Shown here: piece after piece, positions 31,731-40,732 of the stretch
How positions within the stretch are numbered: position 1 is the stretch's first letter
How the letters are laid out: every line of letters begins with the position of its first letter
Translations under genes and position numbers: made by a program
Assembly (NCBI RefSeq): GCF_014323705.1
Contig: NZ_JABVEC010000001.1
Location: 496,001 to 560,000 of the forward strand
Direction: 5' to 3'
DNA: 64,000 nucleotides
DNA from: Actinomadura alba
GTDB taxonomy: Bacteria; Actinomycetota; Actinomycetes; Streptosporangiales; Streptosporangiaceae
Notes under the pieces: model-generated
What the model was told of the DNA's origin: nothing
Databases searched by the model: none
The model's input: only the letters and a program-made list of their open reading frames with translations

Positions 31731-33908
31731 TCACGTGCGCCGGCGCCGGCGCCGGCGCGAAAGCACCGCGACGGCGGCGCCGGCCGGCCGGCGGATCGGA
31801 TCTGGCAGGCGCGAGCGCGCGGACACGACCGCGCGGAGCGGCCTGGTCACGGGGGCGAGCAGGATCAGCAGCGCACGCGTGGTGCCGAGATCCTCGACCA
31901 GGGCGCGGAAGAGCCGGACCCGCGGGTGCCCGCGGACCTGTTGCGGGCCGGCCGCGAACCTGGTGTGCTCGGCCTCGGTCACGAGTGCGGCGCTGCGCGG
32001 GCCGATCCGGGCCAGCCGCCCGCGCAATTCCCCGAGCGTGGTCGACGGCTCCACAGGTGCGCCGGTCCGCCGCGCCAGCCGCTCGAGCAGTTCACCGAGC
32101 TCCGTGCGCGGGTCGCGGCGCCGATGCCGTACGACCGCGACGACGCCCAGGGTCAGAACGAGCGGGATCGCGGCGCCCGCCCACACGGTCGCGGCCGTGC
32201 CCGTGCGGCCCGGTTCCACGGGAGGGGCGAGGGGGTCGAGCTCCTGCGGGATCTCGGCGTCGGCCGCCGCCGGGGTGGGGTTGAAGGGCACCCATCCGAC
32301 ATCCTGGAAGTACACCTCGATCCAGGCGTGGGCGTCGGCGTCGCGCACGCTGTAGCGGCCGTCGCCCGCCGGCACGCCGGTGGCGAAGCCGACCGCCACC
32401 CGGGTCGGGACCCCGGCCATGCGCAGCAGCAGGGCGGCCGCCCCGGCGAAGTGCTGGCAGTACCCCTTCCGGCCGTACAGCAGGAAGTCCATCAGTGGGT
32501 ACCGGCCCGGCCTCGGCACGTCGGTGGTGTATTGGAAGCGATCACCCTCGGTGAGATACCGCTGTACCCGCTGGACGATCTCGAACTGGTTCCGCGTGCC
32601 CTCGGCGAGCTGCTGCGAGATGTCGGAAACGGCCTGGAACGGCGACCGGTCGTACCCCTCCATCTGCTGCGGAATGCCGTCGAACCGCTGCGACTCCCCG
32701 GACCCGCGGTAGGGAGGGGCGCCGAACCAGTCGGTACGGCCGAACGAGCCATAGCCCGACCACAGGTTCGTGTACGCGCCGATCCGCGGATCGGACGGCG
32801 GCGGGGCGGCGCGCAGCTGATCCGCGGTCGCGCGCACCATGCTCGCGCTGACGGTGTAGGTGTCGCCGCGCCTCGGCACGGGGGTGAGCCGCTTGGACTG
32901 CCCGCTGCCCTCGCTGACCTTCTCCTCGGCGGTGACTGACATGACCCGTCCCGGCGAGACCACCATGTCGCTCCGCAGCCCTACGACCTCGACATCGATG
33001 TCGATCGGCCGCGCGGCCGGCTCGGGCAGCTCCACGCCGGCGCGGGTGCTCACGTCCCAGCCCCGCCACGTGTAGCGATCGAGCACCTGCATCCGCCACA
33101 GTGCCGGCTCCGGCGCGGTGACCTCGAACATGGTCGCGCCACTACGACGGCCGCGCGGCGGGCCGTACGTCTGCGTGGTGTCGAGCCGGGTGAACTGCGC
33201 CTCACGCTGGAAGACGTCGTCGAGCGCCAGCCAGGGCTCCTTCGGGCCGAAGGCTTGCGCGGTCAGCGCCGACACCAGGGCGGCCGCGATCCCGAAGGCC
33301 AGCACCGGCACGGTCGACGCGACACGCGGCGCGAACCACAGACAGGCCGCGAAGAGGATCAGGGCGCCCTGCCAGGCCGCATCGTCGGTCTGCCGGACCG
33401 CCACCGCCACCGCCCACGGCGCGACGAGCAGCGCGAAGGCGATCGTGCGCAGGGAACCTGGGACCGGCCTGGCCGCCCCCAGCGCGCTCGCCACGAGCCA
33501 GCCCGTCCCGGTGAGCAGCAACCAGCTCGCCACCGGCCACGGATCGCCCTCGACGCGGCCCGGGCCGAGGGTCGCGAGCATCGACGCACCGTCGGACAGG
33601 TCGCGCAGCAGTTCCATCCAGTGGCTCGGCCACCAGCGTTCCGCCGGCGCGCCGGCGACGACCACCGCGGCCGGGAGCCACCCGGCCAGCAACGCTCCCG
33701 TGAGCCGCGGCGTGGGCCGCAGCACGGTGAGCGCGACGGCGGCGACGGCGACCGGCGCCACGCGCAGGACCGCCCCGCCCAGCAGGGCAGACCACGCACC
33801 GGCCGCCGCGGCGATCGTGGCGAGCACCGCCAGCGCCGCCTTGACCGCCGGCGCCGGCCGCACCGCGGGAGGGCCCGGCGCGGGCGCCGCCCGGGAGCCG
33901 GCCGTCAC
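31731..33908 (-). CDS. Transglutaminase-like membrane protein (TgpA type)
   Basis: A 725-aa protein with an N-terminal block of about seven membrane helices (DUF3488-like, residues 20-225), an extracytoplasmic region with a transglutaminase-like domain (about 430-550), one more helix (about 565-590) and a cytoplasmic tail that ends in an arginine run. Cys484 (RKGYCQHFAGAAALLLR) and His528 (DADAHAWIEVYF) of the triad are present. The third position, Asp in the DPT motif of TgpA, is Asn543 (VPFNPTPA). The GTG start at 33908 overlaps the DUF58 stop (GTGA). It is the last gene of moxR-DUF58-TGase. The biological role of such operons is largely unknown; envelope protein modification or proteolysis is suspected. 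Confidence 0.88.
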   Translation of the reverse strand: MTAGSRAAPAPGPPAVRPAPAVKAALAVLATIAAAAGAWSALLGGAVLRVAPVAVAAVALTVLRPTPRLTGALLAGWLPAAVVVAGAPAERWWPSHWMELLRDLSDGASMLATLGPGRVEGDPWPVASWLLLTGTGWLVASALGAARPVPGSLRTIAFALLVAPWAVAVAVRQTDDAAWQGALILFAACLWFAPRVASTVPVLAFGIAAALVSALTAQAFGPKEPWLALDDVFQREAQFTRLDTTQTYGPPRGRRSGATMFEVTAPEPALWRMQVLDRYTWRGWDVSTRAGVELPEPAARPIDIDVEVVGLRSDMVVSPGRVMSVTAEEKVSEGSGQSKRLTPVPRRGDTYTVSASMVRATADQLRAAPPPSDPRIGAYTNLWSGYGSFGRTDWFGAPPYRGSGESQRFDGIPQQMEGYDRSPFQAVSDISQQLAEGTRNQFEIVQRVQRYLTEGDRFQYTTDVPRPGRYPLMDFLLYGRKGYCQHFAGAAALLLRMAGVPTRVAVGFATGVPAGDGRYSVRDADAHAWIEVYFQDVGWVPFNPTPAAADAEIPQELDPLAPPVEPGRTGTAATVWAGAAIPLVLTLGVVAVVRHRRRDPRTELGELLERLARRTGAPVEPSTTLGELRGRLARIGPRSAALVTEAEHTRFAAGPQQVRGHPRVRLFRALVEDLGTTRALLILLAPVTRPLRAVVSARSRLPDPIRRPAGAAVAVLSRRRRRRRT

Positions 33909-35011
33909 GACGCCTTCTTCCGCTGAACGGATCGCGCTCGCACCGGTTCCCCCCAGTCGAGCCGTTCCTGTGCGGGTTCGTCGCCGGCGAGCCCACCGAC
34001 CGCGGAGACGCCCGGGTCCTGGCGGTTCCACCCCTGCTCCGCCGGTCCGGGCTGTACGGCGGTGGCCGGCATGGGCACCAGGCCCGACGGCAGCGGAGGC
34101 CGTGGCGGCACGACGAGGCCGGCCGGGAAGCGCACGATGGAGGACTGCCCCGCCCCCGGCATCCGCGACGCCGCCCCGGCGGGCGCCACCTCGAGGCCGG
34201 CGAGGCGGCGGTGCACGGCGTGCCGCGCCCCCGCGTCGGTCACCTCGGTCGCGGCCTTGTCACCGGGCAGCATGACCTTGCAGCCGCCGGACCGGGTCAG
34301 CCGGAGGACACAGCCCGCGGCGGCCCGGGCGACCCAGTCCACCTTGGCCGGGTCGTCCGCGCCGGCCGTCTCGACGATCACCAACGGCAGCCCGGCCGGC
34401 GGGCTGGCGAACCGCCGCTCGTGCAGGTCGCCGCCACGCGCCAGTGACGCCCAGTGGATGCGGCTCACCGGGCTGCCGGGAACGTACGGCCGCAGGCCGT
34501 CGGGGTCGATGTCCTCGGCGGGCGCGCCGGGCGGGACGAGGACGTGCGCGCCGGTGTCGGGGGTGGGCAGCACGAGAACGGGCTCGAGCTCGCCCGCGAA
34601 GACCGTACGGCGGAAGATGCCGAAGAAGTCGACCAGCCGGAGCGGCGTCGGATCCAGCCGGTACGCACCGCGGCGGCCGACGATGAACGGCATGGTGCCG
34701 CCGAACTCCTCCAGCGGCACCCAGTGCTCGTCGCCGGTCTCGTCACCGAACAGGACCTCGAGCCGCACCGGGAGCCCGCCGATGCCGTGGACGCCGAAGC
34801 TCAGCAGCAGGGGCTCGTCCTCCAGCACCTCCCGCTCGTCCAGCGAACGCGTCACGGTCACGCGGCGGGCGGCCACCGTCACGGTCAGGGCTGCCGAGGC
34901 CACCACCACGACGAGCCCGACCGCCAGGGCGAACAGCGTCAGCGAGACGACGGTGGCGGCGCAGACGGCCAGGCCGAGCGCCGCCGCGAGCCACACCGCC
35001 ACTCGGCTCAT
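33905..35011 (-). CDS. DUF58 domain-containing protein
   Basis: A 368-aa protein with two N-terminal membrane helices (about residues 5-48) and a cytoplasmic domain with the DUF58 signature (DPDGLRPYVPGSPVSRIHWASLARGGDLHERRF). That domain lies next to a von Willebrand-A-like fold in the family. DUF58 proteins nearly always pair with MoxR ATPases, which are thought to remodel or load metal onto them. The start overlaps moxR by ATGA and its stop overlaps the transglutaminase start by GTGA, so all three are coupled. The C-terminal 90 residues are Pro- and Gly-rich and probably disordered. Confidence 0.9.
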   Translation of the reverse strand: MSRVAVWLAAALGLAVCAATVVSLTLFALAVGLVVVVASAALTVTVAARRVTVTRSLDEREVLEDEPLLLSFGVHGIGGLPVRLEVLFGDETGDEHWVPLEEFGGTMPFIVGRRGAYRLDPTPLRLVDFFGIFRRTVFAGELEPVLVLPTPDTGAHVLVPPGAPAEDIDPDGLRPYVPGSPVSRIHWASLARGGDLHERRFASPPAGLPLVIVETAGADDPAKVDWVARAAAGCVLRLTRSGGCKVMLPGDKAATEVTDAGARHAVHRRLAGLEVAPAGAASRMPGAGQSSIVRFPAGLVVPPRPPLPSGLVPMPATAVQPGPAEQGWNRQDPGVSAVGGLAGDEPAQERLDWGEPVRARSVQRKKAS

Positions 35012-36036
35012 CGCGCCCGCACCTTGGCCACGGCGTCCAGGACGACCTCCTCCTGGGCCTGGGCGGGCGCCGCAGAGGCCGGCTGGATCCGGTGGGTCAA
35101 CACGGTCGTGGCCACCTTCTGCACATCGTCGGGCACCGCGAAGACGCGTCCCTCGAGTGCCGCGTGCGCCCGGGCCGCCGCGAGGAGCAGCAGTCCGGAC
35201 CGCGGGCTGGCCCCCACCTCGGCGAGCGGATGCGCGCGGGTGGCGGTGAGCAGCTCGACGACGTACCTCAGCAGCGCGTCCGAGGTGTGCACGCCGGCCG
35301 TCGCCTCCTGTGCGGCCAGCAGCTCCGCAGGGGTCGACACCGGTTCCGTCGAGGGGTCGGGCCCGTCGCGCAGCAACGCCATCTCCTGATCGACCGTGGG
35401 ATAGCCGAGCGAGATCCGGGCGAGAAAGCGGTCCAGCTGCGCGGGCGGCAGCGAATAGGTTCCGTCGTAGCCGGCGCTGGGATTCTGGGTGGCGATCACC
35501 ATGAACGGGGCCGGGATCGGCCGGCTCGTCCCGTCGACCGTGACCTGGCGTTCCTCCATCGCCTCAAGCAGGCCGGACTGCGTCTTCGGGGTGGCCCGGT
35601 TCAGCTCGTCGACGAGCACGACGTTCGCGAAGATTGGGCCGGGGCGGAACTCGAACGAGGCCGTGTCGGCCCGCCAGACGCTGGCGCCGACGATGTCCGC
35701 AGGAAGCAGGTCGACGGTCGCCTGCACCCGCGCGAACCGTCCGTCGAGGCTTCGCGCGAGGCTGCGGGCGAGCTGGGTCTTACCGACGCCGGGATGGTCC
35801 TCGACCAGCAGGTGCCCGCCGGCGAGGACGGTGGCGAGGACGGTGTCGAGCACGTGATCCGGCATCCGCACCGCCGTGCGGATGTTCGCGCGCATGCGTT
35901 CGCCGAGCTCGGCGACGCTCTCGATCCTGAGGGTGAGTGGTTCGTCTGTGGTGACGGAGAGGGAACGGGAGGCGGAGGCCAGGTGCCCGGCGGAAACCGG
36001 GTGCGGCCGTCCGTTGTGATCGGGGATCGCGTCCAT
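35008..36036 (-). CDS. MoxR family AAA+ ATPase
   Basis: A 342-aa cytoplasmic ATPase of the MoxR proper subfamily. Walker A is in EDHPGVGKTQLARSLA, Walker B in NVVLVDELNRATPKTQ, sensor 1 in VIATQNPSAGYDGTYSLP, and the C-terminal lid has SPRSGLLLLAAARAHA. MoxR proteins act as chaperones for the VWA/DUF58 partner encoded next door. The ATG at 36036 has AAGGGA six bases upstream; a longer in-frame start at 36093 lacks a ribosome-binding site. It is the first gene of the operon. Confidence 0.93.
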   Translation of the reverse strand: MDAIPDHNGRPHPVSAGHLASASRSLSVTTDEPLTLRIESVAELGERMRANIRTAVRMPDHVLDTVLATVLAGGHLLVEDHPGVGKTQLARSLARSLDGRFARVQATVDLLPADIVGASVWRADTASFEFRPGPIFANVVLVDELNRATPKTQSGLLEAMEERQVTVDGTSRPIPAPFMVIATQNPSAGYDGTYSLPPAQLDRFLARISLGYPTVDQEMALLRDGPDPSTEPVSTPAELLAAQEATAGVHTSDALLRYVVELLTATRAHPLAEVGASPRSGLLLLAAARAHAALEGRVFAVPDDVQKVATTVLTHRIQPASAAPAQAQEEVVLDAVAKVRAR

Positions 36037-36143
36037 GTGTCCCTTGGGTGATGCGAGGACCGGTCGCCACTGACAACGCCGGTGAGGCTCCAATCGGTTC
36101 CAGTGCGGGACGCCGTTATGCCCGTCTTGTCGTTACCAAACCG

Positions 36144-36182
36144 GCGGAGCCCCGGCGACGCACAACATCGCCGGGGCTCCGC
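36144..36182 (-). terminator. Strong hairpin after etfA
   Basis: A perfect 15-bp stem, whose core is GGAGCCCCGGCGA paired with its complement, with a 9-base loop. It lies 77 bp past the etfA stop and upstream of moxR. It should separate the two operons. Confidence 0.8.
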
Positions 36183-36258
36183 GGTCACCTCGCCCGTGGT
36201 CCGGGCGGGCGTCGTCCCTCGTTGTCAGTGGTGACGCGGGCGACCGCGCCACCACGGT

Positions 36259-37209
36259 TCACTTGCGCTTGTTCACCTCTTCGGTCAGCTGCGGAGCGAC
36301 CTGGAAGAGGTCGCCCACGACGCCGTAGTCGACGAGCTCGAAGATCGGGGCCTCGGCGTCCTTGTTGATCGCGACGATGGTCTTCGAGGTCTGCATGCCG
36401 GCGCGGTGCTGGATGGCTCCGGAGATGCCCACCGCGATGTAGAGCTGCGGCGACACCGTCTTGCCGGTCTGGCCCACCTGGAACTGGTGCGGGTACCAGC
36501 CGGCGTCGGTCGCCGCGCGCGATGCGCCGACGGCGGCACCGAGCGAGTCGGCCAGCCCTTCGATGATGCTGAAGTTCTCCGCACCGCCGACACCACGGCC
36601 GCCGGACACGACGATCGCGGCCTCGGTGAGGTCCGGCCGCTCGCCCTTCTCCTGGACGACCTTCTCCACGACCTTCGCGGACTTGGCCGCGTCGGTGAGC
36701 GCGACCGACACCTGCTCCTCGGCGGGCGAGGACGGCGCGGCCTCGACCGCGACCGCGTTCGGCCGGACGGCGATGATGGGCGTGCCCGACCTCACCTTCG
36801 CCTGCGCGATGATCGCGCCACCGAAGATCGAGTGCTCTCCGACGAAGCCCTCCGCCACATCGACGACGTCGGTGAGAACACCAGAGTCGATCTTGATGGC
36901 CAGCCGGCCGGCGACCTCCTTGCCCTCGGCCGTCGCGGAGACGAGCACCGCGGCCGGGGACTTCTCGCTCACCAGCTGAGCCAGCACCTCCGCCTTCGGC
37001 GCGACGACGTAGGAGGTGAGCTCCTCGTCGGCCGCGACGTAGACCTTCGCGGCGCCGTACTCGGCGAGCTTGTCCTTGGCCCCTTCGTAGCCCGGGCCGA
37101 TCCAGACGGCCGCGGCGTCACCGAAACGGCGGGCGAGCGTCAGCAGCTCGAACGTGACCTTCTTCACCTCGCCGTCGAGGTGGTCGACGAGGACGAGAAT
37201 CTCGGTCAT
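36259..37209 (-). CDS. etfA: Electron transfer flavoprotein alpha subunit
   Basis: The FAD-binding subunit of ETF, which carries electrons from acyl-CoA and other dehydrogenases to the quinone pool. The 316-aa protein starts [19 protein letters not shown]. It has the C-terminal FAD domain with [37 protein letters not shown] and [15 protein letters not shown]. It is 13 bp after etfB on the same strand and ends at a strong terminator. Confidence 0.97.
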   Translation of the reverse strand: MTEILVLVDHLDGEVKKVTFELLTLARRFGDAAAVWIGPGYEGAKDKLAEYGAAKVYVAADEELTSYVVAPKAEVLAQLVSEKSPAAVLVSATAEGKEVAGRLAIKIDSGVLTDVVDVAEGFVGEHSIFGGAIIAQAKVRSGTPIIAVRPNAVAVEAAPSSPAEEQVSVALTDAAKSAKVVEKVVQEKGERPDLTEAAIVVSGGRGVGGAENFSIIEGLADSLGAAVGASRAATDAGWYPHQFQVGQTGKTVSPQLYIAVGISGAIQHRAGMQTSKTIVAINKDAEAPIFELVDYGVVGDLFQVAPQLTEEVNKRK

Positions 37210-37222
37210 TTCCAGTCCTCCC

Positions 37223-38002
37223 TCAAACGAACTTCTTGGCCGCGAGGAACTCGGCGAGCTTCACGCCGCCGTCGCCCTCATCCTTGACGATCTGACCCTG
37301 TTCCCGTGGCGGCGCCTCGGCGAACTCGATGACCTCGGTGGCGGCGTTGGCCAGCCCGACCTTGGCCGTGTCGATGCCGGCGGCGGCGGCGGACAGCACT
37401 TCGACCGGCTTCTTCTTGGCCGCCATGATCCCCTTGAAGGAGGGGTAGCGGGGCTCGTTGATCTTTTCGACGACGCTGACCACGGCGGGCAGCGCGGCCT
37501 CGACCCGGTCGTAGCCGTAGTCGGTCTGCCGCTGGATCGCGATGGCGGAACCGTCGATCTCGACCTTCTTGGCCTGGGAGAGCTGCGGCACGCCGAGCCG
37601 CTCGGCGAGCATCGCGGCGAGGACGCCGGTGCGCGCGTCGGTGGACTCCGACCCGAGGATCACCACGTCGAACCCGGTCTTGGCCAGCACCTGCTGGATC
37701 GCGTACGAGGTCTGCAGCGCGTCAGAGCCGGTCAGCGCGTCGTCGACGAGGTGGACCGCCTTGTCCACGCCCATCGCGAGGGCCTTGCGGATCGAGTCGA
37801 GCGCCTTGTCGGGGCCCATGGTGAGCACGGTCACCTCACCGCCGTGAGCCTCCTTGATGCTCAGGGCCTCCTCGATCGCGTACTCATCGAGCTCGTTGAT
37901 GACACCGTCGGCGGCGCCACGGTCGAGCGTCTTGTCGTCGGACTTCAACTTGCGCGGGCTCTCGGTATCGGGAACCTGCTTCACGCAGACGACGATGTTC
38001 AT
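37223..38002 (-). CDS. etfB: Electron transfer flavoprotein beta subunit
   Basis: A 259-aa AMP-binding partner of EtfA. It shows MNIVVCVKQVPDTESPRKL at the N-terminus, the DEYAIEEALSIKE block, LTMGPDKALDSIRKALAMG, and LLAERLGVPQLSQ with the ETF-beta loop PAVVSVVEKINEPRYPSFKGIMAAKKKP. The start is the ATG at 38002; GGAGG lies 12 bases upstream, somewhat far. etfB-etfA form a two-gene operon. An acyl-ACP desaturase and an enoyl-CoA hydratase lie within 8 kb but not in the same unit. Confidence 0.96.
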   Translation of the reverse strand: MNIVVCVKQVPDTESPRKLKSDDKTLDRGAADGVINELDEYAIEEALSIKEAHGGEVTVLTMGPDKALDSIRKALAMGVDKAVHLVDDALTGSDALQTSYAIQQVLAKTGFDVVILGSESTDARTGVLAAMLAERLGVPQLSQAKKVEIDGSAIAIQRQTDYGYDRVEAALPAVVSVVEKINEPRYPSFKGIMAAKKKPVEVLSAAAAGIDTAKVGLANAATEVIEFAEAPPREQGQIVKDEGDGGVKLAEFLAAKKFV

Positions 38003-38483
38003 GGCCGGTGGCCGACCTCCCTGCACTCAGTCAGCCGCACGCGTGTGCGCGCGGCCGAAGGAACGCCGCCCTGACGGGTCGGCGGGGCTGTACGTTCGCG
38101 CCTCACAGCCTGCCAAAGACCTGAGCATGCTTCGGCTCCGGGCTCCCTCTTCGGCTGCACCACCGATGTTACCGGCGAGTAGACACAGTGCAAATCCCGG
38201 TCACCACGTGGACGGCGGATCACGCCACCGACACCACATGAGGCGGCACCCGTAACGTCAGGTGAGTGATATCACGCTCTGCGGACATCGTGCTCTGTAC
38301 GCCCGCTTCTGCGGACATGCCGTGAACCGACCCCACCGGCCGTGAGAGCACCCGCCGACCCATCTGGCCGCGAACACCTTAAGGACTTCGTAAGGCTCCG
38401 CCGACGGTGACGGCGACCCTCCGCGTAGTTGGATGAACGGCACGAGGACCCGGCGACGGGGGACCTGACGACGAGGAGGCGGC
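38003..38483. promoter_or_regulatory. 481-bp divergent region (etfB / DM13 gene) with palindrome and direct repeat
   Basis: It holds the promoters of etfBA (minus) and the DM13 gene (plus). The perfect palindrome GTGATATCAC is at 38266-38275. The decamer CTGCGGACAT occurs at 38279-38288 and again at 38309-38318, exactly 30 bp apart (about three helical turns), which would place two protein monomers on the same DNA face. No gene is supported in this stretch. Confidence 0.4.
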
Positions 38484-39023
38484 GTGCGGAGTGGAAGAGC
38501 AGCGTTGATCGGCGGCGGCCTGGTCGCGGCGATCGTGGCCGCGTCCGCCCTGGTCCTGTTCCAGCCGTGGAAGCTGGTCGTGGACGACCGGGTCGACGAG
38601 GCCGCCCCCGTGCCGGCGGCGGCACCGGCCGAAGGCGGGCGGGCGTCGGCGGGAGCGACGCCCGCGACGCCCGCGCCCGCCGCGCGCCTGCTGCACCGCA
38701 CCAGCACGTGGAAGGCGTACGAGCACGAGACGGCCGGAACCGTGAAGGTCTACCGGCTCGCCGACGGCCGCCGCGTGCTGCGCCTCGAGGACTTCACGAC
38801 CTCCAACGGCCCCGACGTGAAGGTCTGGCTGTCGACGCGGGCCTACTCCGCCGGTGACTTCTCCTCGGGCCACCTGAATCTGGGCACGCTCAAGGGCAAC
38901 CAGGGCAGTTCCAACTACGAGATTCCGGCGGATGCCGACCTCGAGCGATACGAGAGCGTCGTGATCTGGTGCAAGCGCTTCTCGGTGGCCTTCGCCGCCG
39001 CGCCGCTGACGAGCGCCGCCTAG
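38484..39023 (+). CDS. DM13 domain-containing membrane-anchored protein
   Basis: A 179-aa protein with an N-terminal membrane anchor (residues 7-26, LIGGGLVAAIVAASALVLF), an Ala/Pro-rich linker (about 38-66) and a DM13 domain (about 70-175). The domain has YRLADGRRVLRLEDFTTSNG, PDVKVWLS and YESVVIWCKRFSVAF, with the conserved Cys in IWCKRF. DM13 is predicted to bind a redox cofactor or metal in extracytoplasmic electron transfer. The GTG at 38484 is preceded by GGAGG at ideal spacing. It ends 27 bp from the convergent kinase gene. Confidence 0.85.
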   Translation: MRSGRAALIGGGLVAAIVAASALVLFQPWKLVVDDRVDEAAPVPAAAPAEGGRASAGATPATPAPAARLLHRTSTWKAYEHETAGTVKVYRLADGRRVLRLEDFTTSNGPDVKVWLSTRAYSAGDFSSGHLNLGTLKGNQGSSNYEIPADADLERYESVVIWCKRFSVAFAAAPLTSAA

Positions 39024-39050
39024 GGCGGGGCGACAGCGGAACCCCGGTGA

Positions 39051-40640
39051 TCATTGCAGCGTGTGCTGGAGGCGGCCCAGCGAGCTCGACAGCGAGTTCT
39101 GCAGTTCGTACATCGGCGCGAAGCTCGGTGTCAGCGAGATCGCCGCGACCACCGCGGCGACCGCGAGAGTACCGAGCGCGACGCCCACCAGGGCGATCGG
39201 CCCCGGTCCGCGAGTCACCGCCGCGAAGATCCTCGTGAGCTGGCGCCGGGGCGCGCGGACCCCCGGGCCGGCCCACAGCACATAGGCCGCACCGCCCACC
39301 CCCCAGGCGCACGCCGCGAGCACGTCCGGCTCGATGCCGACGGCGGCCAGCGCCACGAGCGCGAGCGTGATCGTCACCGCGCACACCGCCGCGTAGGGGA
39401 TCGTGAGCGCCGTCATCAGCATGCCGCGGACCAGGACGCCCGGAACCGACGGCGGCGCGACCGGCGGGCGCGGCGCACGCGTGCCCGCCCGCCCTCGTTC
39501 GGCGGCGTCGGCCGCGTTCAGCACCAACACGCCGGCCAGCGCCATCACCGAGCCCGCGATGGGCATGACGATCACCATGCCGACGACCGTCGCGACGACC
39601 AGGTAGGAGAACAGCCTGGCCCAGGCCGGCGCGACCGCGAGGTCGGCGCCGGCCGCGCCCTCGGCGGCGGGCCGGTGCCGGACACCGGTGTCGGCCGGTG
39701 CCGACGGGCCGGTGACCCGCTCCGGTGGCGGAAACGGCTCCGGGCCGGCCGTACGCCCTGCGCCCGGCACGGGGGGCTCGGCGGGGTCGGACACCCTGCC
39801 GAGCGGTTCGGGCGAGGTGAGCTCGTCCGCCTCGACCGGGAGGGCGGCCACCGTGTCGGCGAGCGCGGCGGCGGTGGGGCGCCGGGCCGGGTCCGGGTCG
39901 AGCGCGGATTCCAGCACCGCGCGCAGCGGTTCTGGAACCCCGGCGAGCTCCGCGAGGTGACGGCCGGTGGCGGCGAAGGCGACCGTGGCCGCCCAGGCGC
40001 GCACGTCCTGTGCGGACGAGCCGGGCTCGCCGGTGAAGGCGTCTTCGGCGCCGACCGCTCCCGTCGCGCCCTCCGCGGCTGCGGCCCGTGGTTCCAGCCC
40101 GCGGCCGGCGACCTGCGCCACCCCGAAGTCGATCAGCACCGGCTCACCGCCGACGAGCTTCACGTTGCTCGGCCTCAGGTCGCGGTGGGCGGCGCCGACC
40201 CGGTGGATCGCGACCAATGCCTTGGCCAGGCCCAGCGCCAGAAGCCGCAGGCCCGCCGGTCCCAGCGGCCCATGGGCGGCGACGATCTCGTCCAGCGGCC
40301 GTCCGGGCACGAATCGCGTGACCACGTAGGGATGATCGGCCGTGACGTCGGCGTCGAGGACGTCGGCCACGTGGGGGCTGCGCACCCGGCGCATCTGATC
40401 GACGTCGCGCGCCAGCCGGCGCCGCGCCCCCCGGTCGTGAGACATCTCGGCGCTCAGCACCTTGATCGCCACGTCGCGACCGGCCGGATCGGTGCCGCGG
40501 TAGACGGCGCCCAGGCCGCCCTCGCCGACCCATGCCACGCGGCGGTACGGACCGATGTCCGGCAGCGGCCCGGCCGGTCGCGCGTGGGAGTGCGCGGCGG
40601 CGCCCCCGCCCAGTTCGTCCTGCGTCCCGTCCCCGGTCAT
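39051..40640 (-). CDS. PknB-like Ser/Thr kinase with degenerate activation segment and C-terminal membrane module
   Basis: A 529-aa protein. An N-terminal kinase domain (about residues 30-270) is followed by a Pro/Gly-rich linker and four to six membrane helices (about 340-510) with a short C-terminal tail. Catalytic Lys60 (VAIKVL), HRD152-154 with Asn159 (HRDLRPSN, Arg for the usual Lys) and DFG171-173 are intact. The segment after DFG (AQVAGRGLEPRAAA...) lacks the GTPGYLAPE motif found in its two neighbours, so peptide-substrate docking may be altered or the protein may be a pseudokinase. The tail motif GPGVRAPRRQL is shared with the next kinase. It is the last of three tandem kinase genes on the minus strand. 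Confidence 0.88.
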   Translation of the reverse strand: MTGDGTQDELGGGAAAHSHARPAGPLPDIGPYRRVAWVGEGGLGAVYRGTDPAGRDVAIKVLSAEMSHDRGARRRLARDVDQMRRVRSPHVADVLDADVTADHPYVVTRFVPGRPLDEIVAAHGPLGPAGLRLLALGLAKALVAIHRVGAAHRDLRPSNVKLVGGEPVLIDFGVAQVAGRGLEPRAAAAEGATGAVGAEDAFTGEPGSSAQDVRAWAATVAFAATGRHLAELAGVPEPLRAVLESALDPDPARRPTAAALADTVAALPVEADELTSPEPLGRVSDPAEPPVPGAGRTAGPEPFPPPERVTGPSAPADTGVRHRPAAEGAAGADLAVAPAWARLFSYLVVATVVGMVIVMPIAGSVMALAGVLVLNAADAAERGRAGTRAPRPPVAPPSVPGVLVRGMLMTALTIPYAAVCAVTITLALVALAAVGIEPDVLAACAWGVGGAAYVLWAGPGVRAPRRQLTRIFAAVTRGPGPIALVGVALGTLAVAAVVAAISLTPSFAPMYELQNSLSSSLGRLQHTLQ

Positions 40641-40732
40641 GGCACCCGTCAGCCTATCGAGTGGATCACCGATTCGACGTGCGGCCGGTGACCTGGGCGA
40701 TCACGCGCGAAACACCCTCGGGCGGTGCGCGG

